In this document: positions 1 to 7,590 of the stretch, in pieces
How positions within the stretch are numbered: position 1 is the stretch's first letter
Layout of the letters: every line of letters starts with the position of its first letter
NCBI GenBank assembly: GCA_017521565.1
Contig: JAFXCE010000127.1
Span: 1 to 57,781, forward strand
Reading direction: 5' to 3'
DNA length: 57,781 bases
Source: Clostridia bacterium
GTDB taxonomy: Bacteria; Bacillota; Clostridia; Christensenellales; Aristaeellaceae
Translations under genes and position numbers: made by a program
Notes under the pieces: model-generated
Told to the model about the DNA's origin: nothing
Database searches by the model: none
Seen by the model: only the letters and a program-made list of their open reading frames with translations

Positions 1-108
1 GACGCCGACGCCCACCCCGACGCCGACGCCCACCCCGACGCCGACGCCCACCCCGACGCCGACGCCTACCCCGACACCAACGCCCACTCCGACACCCACG
101 CCTTCTCC
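1..108 (+). repeat. 18-bp tandem repeat encoding a Thr-Pro linker
   Basis: About six head-to-tail copies of an 18-bp unit (GACGCCGACGCCCACCCC). The first three are identical and the later ones increasingly diverged. Read in the frame of the overlapping gene it gives a run of alternating Thr and Pro, ending in a Ser/Thr/Pro segment. The array continues beyond the left edge, so its full copy number is unknown. Such Thr-Pro runs are typical extended linkers in secreted or surface proteins (inference). Confidence 0.9.
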
Positions 109-1651
109 CACTCCGTACACGCCTAGCAGCGCCAGTGCGGTTGAAGGTACGGATCCAACAAAGATCATCAAGGAGAGCCGTGTTGTTGCCGGAACGGAAG
201 CTGTGGAAGGCGTACTCAATCGCACCGAGGACGTCAGCATGTGCGATCCGCTGGAGTACACTGCGCAGGGCGGTCTGCTGACGTTCCGTGGCGGTCCGCT
301 GCGTCAGAACGGCGCATATGGCGTGGTTGATGTTGTGGAAGAGCAGCTTTCCGTTGCCCGCGGCATGCGCACGACGATCATCGGCGGTAAGCATACAGGC
401 TTTGGCTATGGCACTCAGCCGCTGATTGTCAAGTGGTATAAGAACATCCGTGAACTCATGAATATCAAGGAGGATTCCAAGAATACCACGGCGATGAAGG
501 AGGTCATCTATCCGTCGAATGATGGCCGGATCTACTATCTGGATCTGGATAAGATGATCTATTCCCGTGATATTCAGGAAGTTGGCTATCCGATGCAGTC
601 GACAGCGGCTGTCAATCCGTATGGCTATCCGCTGCTGTATGTCGGTCAGACCGAGGATTCTGTTTCGGATTACAAGGGTATCATCGGTATGCGCGTGTAC
701 AGCCTGATTGATCAGAAGCTGATGGAATTCATTCCGGGCATGAATCCGCAGGCATATCGTGAGACAGGTGAGATCTTCTCTTCTCCGATTATTGAGAGCG
801 ACTCTGATACGCTGATTTATGGCGCAGAAAACGGCATGCTCTATACGGTCGCCATGAATACGTATTTCGATGTTGCTACCGGGGATATGGCAGTCACGCC
901 GGATGTGACAGCATATGCCTATAAGACCAAGCTGAGTAATGCGAAGCAGGGCATTTCCTCCAGCGTAGCAACCTATGGCAACTATGCGTACTTTGGCGAC
1001 AAGGCCGGCTCCATCCAGTGTGTGGATATGAATACCATGCAGACCGTTTGGGCGGTGGATATGGAGGACAGCGTGGTGGCCTCGGTTGCGCTTGAATGCG
1101 GCGAGGATGGCGAGGTTTACCTTTATGCCGGCAACGTTGTGAATAAGCGCGAGCGCAGCAGTCAGGTGAAGCTGGTGAAGCTGAACGCGCTGACTGGCGA
1201 GACAATCTGGACCTGCATGAATGAGATGAAGGGCAAGTACTCCAGCAAGTCTGCCAAGGAAGGCATCTATGCCGGCCTGATGGCGTCTCCGCTTGTTGGC
1301 GAAGGCGATATCGATGATCTGGTGATCTTCAACGTCAATCGTCTCGTTGATGGCAAAACGCAGTATGCGACGGTCTATGCGCTGGATAAGGTAACTGGCG
1401 AGGAAGTCTGGAGCCAGCCGCTGGATGTTGACTCTGTATCGTCTCCGATTGCGGTGTATCAGCCTGACGGCAAGAGCTATATCATCCTCGGTGATGAGAA
1501 CGGCACGCTTCGCCTGATGGATGGTTTTACGGGTACAACGATCAGTACCGTCAATCTTGGCAGCGCAATTCAGGCGTCCCCGGCTGCGTACAACAACAGG
1601 ATTATCGTCGGTACGACTGGCGGTATGCTGTACTTTGTCGATCTCAAGTAA
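2..1651 (+). CDS. secreted Thr-Pro-linker / PQQ-like beta-propeller protein (5' end missing)
   Basis: Partial gene, open from the left edge to TAA at 1649-1651 (549 residues visible). Residues 1-40 are a Thr-Pro linker; the rest is a repeat-rich beta-propeller. Recurrent blade motifs of the PQQ-like / BamB type are visible, such as LNALTGETIWTC, LDKVTGEEVWSQP and GFTGTTISTVNL, each followed by a small hydrophobic strand (for example ASPAAYNNRIIVGTTGG). The true start, any signal peptide and any N-terminal catalytic domain lie outside the window. A GTG at 203 is only an internal codon. The linker plus propeller suggests an extracytoplasmic binding or scaffold module; the ligand is unknown. A hairpin with a short T run follows, so it is probably the last gene of its transcript. 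Confidence 0.8.
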   Translation, partial: TPTPTPTPTPTPTPTPTPTPTPTPTPTPTPTPTPSPTPYTPSSASAVEGTDPTKIIKESRVVAGTEAVEGVLNRTEDVSMCDPLEYTAQGGLLTFRGGPLRQNGAYGVVDVVEEQLSVARGMRTTIIGGKHTGFGYGTQPLIVKWYKNIRELMNIKEDSKNTTAMKEVIYPSNDGRIYYLDLDKMIYSRDIQEVGYPMQSTAAVNPYGYPLLYVGQTEDSVSDYKGIIGMRVYSLIDQKLMEFIPGMNPQAYRETGEIFSSPIIESDSDTLIYGAENGMLYTVAMNTYFDVATGDMAVTPDVTAYAYKTKLSNAKQGISSSVATYGNYAYFGDKAGSIQCVDMNTMQTVWAVDMEDSVVASVALECGEDGEVYLYAGNVVNKRERSSQVKLVKLNALTGETIWTCMNEMKGKYSSKSAKEGIYAGLMASPLVGEGDIDDLVIFNVNRLVDGKTQYATVYALDKVTGEEVWSQPLDVDSVSSPIAVYQPDGKSYIILGDENGTLRLMDGFTGTTISTVNLGSAIQASPAAYNNRIIVGTTGGMLYFVDLK

Positions 1652-1673
1652 CGACTGTTTTAATAGGACAGCG

Positions 1674-1707
1674 GATGCCGCTGCGGAGTATCCGCGGCGG
1701 CATCTTT
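1674..1707 (+). terminator. hairpin terminator after the propeller gene
   Basis: 14-bp stem (GATGCCGCTGCGGA with TCCGCGGCGGCATC, one U-G pair), 3-nt loop, then only TTT. The stem is strong but the T run is short, so termination may be partial and glpK may be partly read from upstream. Confidence 0.6.
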
Positions 1708-1746
1708 GCATAGAGTACGATGAGCGCTACAACGAGGAGGAAACGT

Positions 1747-3243
1747 ATGCACAAGTATGTCATCGCCCTGGATCAGGGTACAACCAGCTCCCGCGCTGTG
1801 ATCTTTGATGAACAGGCAAGGATTGTTGCGATGAAGAGCTACGAGTTCGAGCAGATCTATCCGCAGCCCGGCTGGGTTGAGCATGAGCCGATGGCGATTC
1901 TCAATTCTCAGACCGATGCGCTGCGTGATGTTGTTCGCCTCAGCGGCATTCCGGTAGAGGATATCGCTGCGATCGGCATTACTAACCAGCGCGAGACTAC
2001 GCTCGTCTGGGATAAGAAAACCGGCGAGCCGGTGTATAATGCGATTGTCTGGCAGTGCCGCCGTACGGCCCCGATTGTCAAGCGTCTTTGTGAGGATGGG
2101 CTTGAGGGGCATATTAGAGAGACAACCGGTCTGATTCCGGATGCGTATTTCTCCGGCAGTAAGCTCAGCTGGCTGCTTGATAAACTTGATCTGCATGAGC
2201 GTGCGAAGAATGGCGAGCTTTGCTTTGGCACGGTCGATACGTTCCTTGCGTGGAATCTCTGTGAAGGAAGACCGCATGTTACCGATGCGACCAACGCCAG
2301 CCGCACGATGCTCTTCAACATCCATACCAATGATTGGGACGATACGATGCTCGAAGCGCTCAATATTCCACGAGAGATTCTGCCGAAGGTGGTCGATACC
2401 TCTGGCATCGTGGGCGTTCTGGATGTTGAAATTCTCGGCAGGGAAATCCCTGTTGCGGCGCTTGTAGGCGATCAGCATAGTGCGCTGTTCGGCCAGTGCA
2501 GCTTTGAACCCGGTATGATGAAGAATACCTACGGTACGGGATGCTTCCTGCTGATGAACACGGGCGATAAGCCTGCATCCAGCAAGAGCGGTCTTCTGAC
2601 TACGGTTGCCTGGCGTCTTAATGGAAAATGCACCTATGCGCTTGAGGGCAGTGTGTTTATCGGCGGTGCGGCCATTCAGTGGCTGCGCGACGAAATGAAG
2701 ATCATCGAGCGCGCCTCCGAAACCGAGACCATTGCCCGCTCTCTCAAGGATAATGGCGGTGTGTATCTTGTTCCCGCCTTTACAGGCCTGGGCGCGCCGT
2801 ATTGGGATATGTATAGCCGCGGCACAATCGTCGGCCTGACGCGCGGTACGGGCCGTGCGCATATTGTGCGTGCTGCGCTTGAGTCTATTGCGTTCCAGTC
2901 TGCGGATCTGGTGTTCTCCATGTCTGCGGATTGCGGATGCAGGCCGGTTGAACTCCGTGTCGACGGCGGAGCCAGCGCCAATCAGTTCCTGCTTCAGTTC
3001 CAGTCCGATATCCTTGGCTGCGATGTCGTCCGCCCAACCATCATTGAAACGACGGCGCTTGGTGCAGCCTTGCTGGCGGGTCTGGCTGTGGGCCTTTGGA
3101 AGGATCTTGATGAGATCAAGGGCCTGTGGCAGAAGGATCTTACCCTCCAGCCGAAGATGGGTGAGGAGCAGCGTAAGAAGGAAATCATGGGATGGCATAA
3201 AGCCGTAAGCCGCAGCCTGAAGTGGCTTGAAGAAGACAACTGA
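1747..3243 (+). CDS. glpK: glycerol kinase
   Basis: Phosphorylates glycerol to sn-glycerol-3-phosphate with ATP in the cytoplasm, feeding glycolysis and phospholipid synthesis. 498 residues, the usual length for the FGGY-family glycerol kinases. Residues 9-17 (DQGTTSSRA) are the N-terminal phosphate-binding loop; GWVEHEP, TNQRETT, DATNASRT, GDQHSALFG and NTYGTGCF are further family blocks, and GGASANQFLLQ lies in the C-terminal actin-like lobe. The ATG at 1747 was chosen because GAGGAGG sits 6 nt upstream; an upstream ATG at 1720 in the same frame lacks such a site. No glpF or glpD is adjacent, so it stands alone between two hairpins. A role beside plsY (14271-14885), which uses the same glycerol-3-phosphate, is plausible but unlinked here. 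Confidence 0.97.
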   Translation: MHKYVIALDQGTTSSRAVIFDEQARIVAMKSYEFEQIYPQPGWVEHEPMAILNSQTDALRDVVRLSGIPVEDIAAIGITNQRETTLVWDKKTGEPVYNAIVWQCRRTAPIVKRLCEDGLEGHIRETTGLIPDAYFSGSKLSWLLDKLDLHERAKNGELCFGTVDTFLAWNLCEGRPHVTDATNASRTMLFNIHTNDWDDTMLEALNIPREILPKVVDTSGIVGVLDVEILGREIPVAALVGDQHSALFGQCSFEPGMMKNTYGTGCFLLMNTGDKPASSKSGLLTTVAWRLNGKCTYALEGSVFIGGAAIQWLRDEMKIIERASETETIARSLKDNGGVYLVPAFTGLGAPYWDMYSRGTIVGLTRGTGRAHIVRAALESIAFQSADLVFSMSADCGCRPVELRVDGGASANQFLLQFQSDILGCDVVRPTIIETTALGAALLAGLAVGLWKDLDEIKGLWQKDLTLQPKMGEEQRKKEIMGWHKAVSRSLKWLEEDN

Positions 3244-3281
3244 TCGCGTTTTCTCAGGATAGGTGAATCACACAGTTTTTC

Positions 3282-3314
3282 AAGGGACGGCCCTGAAGGG
3301 ATCGTCCCTTTTCC
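3282..3314 (+). terminator. rho-independent terminator after glpK
   Basis: AAGGGACG pairs with CGTCCCTT, with an inner CCCT/AGGG helix, followed by TTTTCC. The stem lies 38 nt after the glpK stop. Confidence 0.75.
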
Positions 3315-3439
3315 TGCATTTGAATCGATCTTGTGCCGAATTACGATGTTTTTTCGTCCGATAAGATAAAAAGGTGAAAATATCCAGACTCAATCCTGCA
3401 ATTTTTCCAAGAATGTTCCATAATCGGCAAAGTGAACCC

Positions 3440-3469
3440 TTGACAGGCATGTAGCGTTGGGGATAAAAT
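3440..3469 (+). promoter_or_regulatory. sigma-A promoter for ilvE
   Basis: TTGACA at 3440-3445 and TAAAAT at 3464-3469, spacer 18 nt. It sits about 70 nt before the ilvE start in the otherwise empty 297-bp gap after glpK. I looked for a T-box or other riboswitch in this gap and saw none. Confidence 0.65.
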
Positions 3470-3501
3470 AAGACTACTACGATTTGAGGCAATTCGCCCC
3501 G

Positions 3502-3524
3502 AAGTTCGTCGAATTTCCGAACTT
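3502..3524 (+). promoter_or_regulatory. small hairpin just before the ilvE ribosome binding site
   Basis: AAGTTCG pairs perfectly with CGAACTT (7 bp, 9-nt loop), ending 4 nt before the GGAGGG at 3529-3534. It is in the predicted 5' leader and could tune translation or protect the mRNA end; no function is shown. Confidence 0.35.
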
Positions 3525-3540
3525 TGATGGAGGGAAAAAC

Positions 3541-4611
3541 ATGTACGAGATTCCTGTGACGCTGACACAGAACCCGAAGAAGAAGCCGGAGGATGAGTCT
3601 AAGCTCGGATTTGGCAAGATCTTTACCGATCATATGTTTGTGATGGATTATGAGGTTGGCCGCGGCTGGTATGATGCGCGTGTCGTGCCCTATGGTCCTT
3701 TTGTGATGGATCCTGCGACGACGGTATTCCATTATGCGCAGGAGATTTTCGAGGGAATGAAGTGCTATCGCCGTCAGGATGGCGGTCTGCAGCTCTTCCG
3801 TCCAAGGGATAATTTTGAGCGTATGAATCGCTCTGCTGCCCGGATGGGCATGCCTGCGGTGGATGTAGAGCAGGTGCTTGCCGGCCTGATTGCGCTGCTC
3901 AAGGCGGATGCAGATTGGGTGCCTTCTGCGCCGGGCACGTCCCTGTATATTCGCCCGACGATGATTGCGACCGACGTCATGCTCGGCGTGCATGCATCGC
4001 ACAATTATCGATTCTATATCATTTGCTCCCCATCCGGCGCCTATTATCCCAAGGGATTGGCGCCTGTGGGCATCTATGTTGAGCCGGAGCTTGTCCGCGC
4101 GGTCAAGGGCGGCGTTGGCTTCACCAAGACGGGCGGAAACTACGCCGCATCCATCCTTGCTGGTGAATTGGCGAAGCAGAAGGGCTATGAGCAGGTGCTC
4201 TGGCTGGATGGCAGAGAGAACAAGTACATCGAGGAAGTCGGTGCGATGAACATGTTCTTCAAGATCAATGGCACGTTGGTTACGCCGCCGCTGCTGGGCT
4301 CGATTCTTGGTGGTATTACCCGCGATTCCATCATCAAGCTGGCTAAGCACATGAATCTGCCGGTGGAAGAGCGCAGCCTGACGGTTCAGGATGTATTCGA
4401 TGCGGCTGAGCGGGGAGAACTTGAGGAAGCCTTTGGCTCCGGTACGGCGGCAGTCGTGTCTCCGGTGGGTCGTCTCGCATGGAATGATAAGGAGATTACC
4501 ATTTCCGGCGGAGAAATCGGCGCATATACGCAGAAGTTCTATGATATGCTGACCGGGATTCAGTTCGGCAGCGTGCAGGATCCTTTTGACTGGGTGCTTA
4601 AGATCGATTGA
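3541..4611 (+). CDS. ilvE: branched-chain amino acid aminotransferase
   Basis: PLP enzyme (fold-type IV) that exchanges the amino group between glutamate and the 2-oxo acids of leucine, isoleucine and valine. 356 residues. It resembles the BCAT subgroup that includes the mammalian enzymes rather than the short E. coli IlvE type. The segment FTKTGGNY holds the PLP lysine (about residue 196), followed by EQVLWLDG, EVGAMN, TPPLLGSILGG(I)TR and FGSGTAAVVSPV, which bind cofactor phosphate and substrate carboxylate. The ATG at 3541 follows GGAGGG by 6 nt; a longer reading from 3484 has no ribosome binding site and would start inside the leader hairpin region. It has its own promoter and no other ilv or leu gene nearby. 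Confidence 0.95.
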   Translation: MYEIPVTLTQNPKKKPEDESKLGFGKIFTDHMFVMDYEVGRGWYDARVVPYGPFVMDPATTVFHYAQEIFEGMKCYRRQDGGLQLFRPRDNFERMNRSAARMGMPAVDVEQVLAGLIALLKADADWVPSAPGTSLYIRPTMIATDVMLGVHASHNYRFYIICSPSGAYYPKGLAPVGIYVEPELVRAVKGGVGFTKTGGNYAASILAGELAKQKGYEQVLWLDGRENKYIEEVGAMNMFFKINGTLVTPPLLGSILGGITRDSIIKLAKHMNLPVEERSLTVQDVFDAAERGELEEAFGSGTAAVVSPVGRLAWNDKEITISGGEIGAYTQKFYDMLTGIQFGSVQDPFDWVLKID

Positions 4612-4665
4612 TCGTCGCTTGCTGTACAAATGGAATTGTGAGACTCCCAAAGATAAACGCATTCA

Positions 4666-4696
4666 AATGGCACCCATGGCAAACACGGGTGCCATT
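4666..4696. other. perfect 10-bp hairpin without T run, after ilvE
   Basis: AATGGCACCC pairs perfectly with GGGTGCCATT across an 11-nt loop. No T run follows on the plus strand. It may be a terminator of a T-poor type, an mRNA-stabilising stem, or an operator, because a candidate -10 element begins only 10 nt later. Confidence 0.5.
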
Positions 4697-4702
4697 GCTA
4701 TG

Positions 4703-4711
4703 TGATAGAAT
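4703..4711 (+). promoter_or_regulatory. extended -10 promoter candidate
   Basis: TG-A-TAGAAT, an extended -10 element with no recognisable -35 box, 43 nt before the gene at 4754. Confidence 0.4.
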
Positions 4712-4753
4712 GGCTGCAGTGATCTGCGCACTAAATCCGGGAGGATCCTATTC

Positions 4754-5788
4754 ATGTTCAGACAGGAAGAAGTACACTTTGGCGGCTGGCAGGAAAAGAC
4801 GGTGGAGTCCATGCGCCGCCGCAGATACGAGCAATGGGTTAGTCATCTGCCGCCGCTCGGGGCCGGGAGGCTTGAACAGCTTGAGCCGGCAGCCTTCTCA
4901 CAGAGAATTGAGCAGTGTTGGCAGGATATAGAGCGGAAGCCCATGCGTTCGCAGCAGATTTCGCATCTCTGGAAGCGCGTTCTTGACAACATTGAGCTGC
5001 AGGCGGATTGCTTGTCGCATGAGGAGCATGAGCTTGTGGAGCGTGCGCTGCTTCTTGGCGGCTGTACGCGCCTAGAGGATATACAGGAACTGGAAGCGGC
5101 GAGAGCGCTTTCTTTGAGGCTTTGGGCGAGTATAGGACTTGTATCTGGAAAACCGTATATGGAGCTGGAAGCGCCTGTCCTGCAGCCAGTGGCGAAGGCA
5201 TTCGCCAGAGAGGCGCATGAGCCGATTCGAAAGCGCCTGAATCATTTCAGTGCAGGTCTTTCAGGAATGCTGTATCGGTTTGGGGCGCTCGACGATCGTC
5301 AGCCGCAGCAGATGATTCTGCGCGATGTGTTGGGCGGACAGCAGTGTGATGAAACGCATATTCAGCTTGCGCGCAGGTATTTATGGGCAAGCTTTGACTG
5401 CATGGATTACAGAGACGGTGTCATGCTGATCCATCCTGCACTTGCAGAACCGCGGCATCTGATTGCCGTCAGACAGCGTAGGGTTTCTGCATGGCAGATG
5501 AATCAGGATGGCGTGCAGATGATGGATATTCTCCCTGAAGAGATTCCGCTTCAGCGCGACTTAGAGTGTGCGATTGCCGGTGCGCTTCGTGCTGGACAGC
5601 ATGCGCATGACGTTGTGCGGACAATTCGGTTGCTCTGCAAGCAGGGGGCGCCGCTTCATGCGCTGGAAGAGCTTCTTCAGCAGTCGCTGGTGGTATATGT
5701 GTCTCCATTTATGCGAGGTGCGCTCAAGAATATGTACTATAGATTGCCCAAGTGGATTGAATGTACGGAACATGCCGTGCTGCAATAG
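4754..5788 (+). CDS. hypothetical protein, 344 aa
   Basis: I do not recognise this protein. The reading frame is supported by GGAGG at 4740-4744, a candidate promoter just upstream and a tight link (23 nt) to the RluA gene. It appears soluble: no signal peptide and no membrane helix. It is rich in Arg, Glu, Gln and Leu and probably mostly helical. Two Cys (residues about 55 and 103) show no metal-binding spacing. The C-terminal third contains a hydrophobic stretch LVVYVSPFMRGALKNMYYRLP that looks like a folded core. The position at the head of a run with an rRNA/tRNA-modifying enzyme hints at an accessory role, but nothing in the sequence defines one. Confidence 0.75.
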   Translation: MFRQEEVHFGGWQEKTVESMRRRRYEQWVSHLPPLGAGRLEQLEPAAFSQRIEQCWQDIERKPMRSQQISHLWKRVLDNIELQADCLSHEEHELVERALLLGGCTRLEDIQELEAARALSLRLWASIGLVSGKPYMELEAPVLQPVAKAFAREAHEPIRKRLNHFSAGLSGMLYRFGALDDRQPQQMILRDVLGGQQCDETHIQLARRYLWASFDCMDYRDGVMLIHPALAEPRHLIAVRQRRVSAWQMNQDGVQMMDILPEEIPLQRDLECAIAGALRAGQHAHDVVRTIRLLCKQGAPLHALEELLQQSLVVYVSPFMRGALKNMYYRLPKWIECTEHAVLQ

Positions 5789-5811
5789 GAAAGAGAAAGG
5801 GGAAGCGCTCT

Positions 5812-6702
5812 ATGCAGATGATGGTCTCCAGAGAAAAGGACGGTTTGATGCTTTCGCAATTCCTTGCGCAGGAAGCGGCGAATGTGCCGCTCTGGGCAGT
5901 TCGCGAGGCAATCAAAAAACGTGATGTGCGCATCAACGGAGCAAGGATTGCGGCGGATGTCCGTGTCCACGCCGGACAGGAGATTCGTGTCTTCTGGCCC
6001 AAGAGCGTCATTGCTGCACAAGAAAAGGAAAGGGTACTTCCGCCGCCTGAAATCATCTATGAGGATGAGCGTGTGCTGATCATCAATAAGCCGCAGGGAA
6101 TTGCCAGTCAGAATGAGGATCATCCGTTGCAGGGCGATACGGCGCTTACGCGCGTGCATGCGTATCTGTCGTCTAAAGGCGAGCAGACGGAAAGCCTGCA
6201 TCTGTGCCACAGGCTGGATGTACAGACCGGAGGACTGCTGTTTTTTGCCAAGGATGACGAGGCGTTTGCGTCGGCGCTGGAGGCCTTCTCCGGACGCACG
6301 TTCCGCAAGTTTTATACCTGCCGCGTCAAGGGATGTCCTGCGCAGCATGAGGCTGTCATGCATGCGTATCTGAGGAAGGATGCGCAGATTTCCCGCGTAT
6401 CGGTTACAGATTATCCGGCACGTGGTGCGATGGAGATTACGACAGCCTATCGCGTTCTGAAACAGGAGGAGCATGCAGTGCTGGAAGTGGAGCTGATCAC
6501 GGGCCGTACGCATCAGATTCGCGCGCATCTGGCTCATATTGGCCATCCGATTCTGGGCGACGATAAGTACGGGGACCGAATGCTGAACCGCCATTTGGGG
6601 TTGCGCCGTCAGCAGCTTTGGGCGACAAGGCTGCTTGTGCAGGCAAATGGCGCGCTCAGCTACCTGAATGGACGCAGTTTCAGTATTCCCTGTCCGCTTT
6701 GA
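5812..6702 (+). CDS. RluA-family pseudouridine synthase
   Basis: Converts specific uridines in rRNA or tRNA to pseudouridine; which site cannot be told from sequence. 296 residues. Residues about 12-70 form an S4-type RNA-binding domain. The catalytic domain carries HRLDVQTGG with the nucleophilic Asp at residue 136, then FRKFYTC, and GRTHQIRAHL with GHPILGDDKYG, the classical RluA C-terminal blocks. The ATG at 5812 is preceded by AAAGGGGA; an in-frame ATG at 5761 would overlap the preceding gene by 28 nt and add 17 basic residues unlike the family start. It begins 23 nt after the unknown gene and ends 21 nt before the HAD gene, so the run is likely one transcript. Confidence 0.93.
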   Translation: MQMMVSREKDGLMLSQFLAQEAANVPLWAVREAIKKRDVRINGARIAADVRVHAGQEIRVFWPKSVIAAQEKERVLPPPEIIYEDERVLIINKPQGIASQNEDHPLQGDTALTRVHAYLSSKGEQTESLHLCHRLDVQTGGLLFFAKDDEAFASALEAFSGRTFRKFYTCRVKGCPAQHEAVMHAYLRKDAQISRVSVTDYPARGAMEITTAYRVLKQEEHAVLEVELITGRTHQIRAHLAHIGHPILGDDKYGDRMLNRHLGLRRQQLWATRLLVQANGALSYLNGRSFSIPCPL

Positions 6703-6723
6703 TGAAATACAGGAGAGAGCATC

Positions 6724-7590
6724 ATGAAGAGAGTTCGCTTAATTGCACTGGATATGGATGGAACGCTGCTGGCGAGTGACCACTGGACGGTACCGCAGCG
6801 GAATCTCGAAGCGATTCGCCGCGCAGATCGCCTTGGTATTCGTGTGCTGATCAATACTGGGCGTATGGTCGAGGATGCAAGCGACTTTATCCGCAGGCTT
6901 GCCTTGCCTTGCATGATCATTGCAGCCAACGGAGCGCGGGCATGCGATGCACCCATGCCGGGCGGAAACTGGATTTACCGCTGCGATCTTGCGCCGCAGG
7001 ATACGCATAAGGCGCTGGATATTCTGATTCCGTCCGGATTGCTGATCAACGGCTTTGAAGACGGTATTGTGCATACGGCGAATGGCGATGATGGAAGAAA
7101 ATACCATCTGGTTCGCCGAGGGCTGATTGAGGCGCAGTATGGCGAGGAGACGCTCCGCCGTGCTGCGGATCGCGGCATAATGAAGCTCTTTGCTGTTGCA
7201 GACGGCTTTGCCGGAGATGCGCCGGATGATCGCATTGAGCCCTTGCGCAGGCGAATCGAAAGGGAACTGCCGCATCTGATGGTGACCAGCTCTGCGCCAG
7301 GCAATATAGAAATCACTTCGCCGCTGGCGGGTAAGGGAACAGCGCTGGGGCGCGTGGCGGAATACTATGGCCTTTCACGTGAGAATGTCATGGCTGTCGG
7401 CGATGCAGGAAATGACATGAACATGCTGGAATATGCGTATCATAGCGTGGCGATGGGTAATGCGACGCAGCAGGTGCGCGAGCATTGCCGGTATCTGACA
7501 GCGACAAACGATGAATGCGGCGTAGCACAGATCATCGAGCAGGTGATCGAGCATGTTCTTGCGGATAGGGGGGAAACCCATGGAGAATAA
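6724..7590 (+). CDS. HAD superfamily (Cof-type) hydrolase
   Basis: Mg-dependent phosphatase of the Cof/YkrA type, acting on a small phosphorylated metabolite that cannot be specified. 288 residues. HAD motif I is DMDGTLL near residue 11 (nucleophile Asp 11 and acid/base Asp 13), motif II is INTGR, motif III the Lys of LAGKGTALG, and motif IV GDAGNDMNML. The long insert between motifs II and III is the C2B-type cap of this subgroup. AGGAGAG precedes the ATG. Its last 11 nt overlap the start of the DUF362-ferredoxin gene, indicating translational coupling. Confidence 0.93.
   Translation: MKRVRLIALDMDGTLLASDHWTVPQRNLEAIRRADRLGIRVLINTGRMVEDASDFIRRLALPCMIIAANGARACDAPMPGGNWIYRCDLAPQDTHKALDILIPSGLLINGFEDGIVHTANGDDGRKYHLVRRGLIEAQYGEETLRRAADRGIMKLFAVADGFAGDAPDDRIEPLRRRIERELPHLMVTSSAPGNIEITSPLAGKGTALGRVAEYYGLSRENVMAVGDAGNDMNMLEYAYHSVAMGNATQQVREHCRYLTATNDECGVAQIIEQVIEHVLADRGETHGE

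Noticed and set aside
1..108. Short direct repeats considered as CRISPR or iteron origin
   Set aside because: An 18-bp unit without spacers, in frame with the gene and encoding Thr-Pro.
3244..3540. T-box or leader peptide controlling ilvE
   Set aside because: No T-box core sequence, no antiterminator stem and no short reading frame rich in branched-chain codons was found; only a promoter and a 7-bp hairpin.
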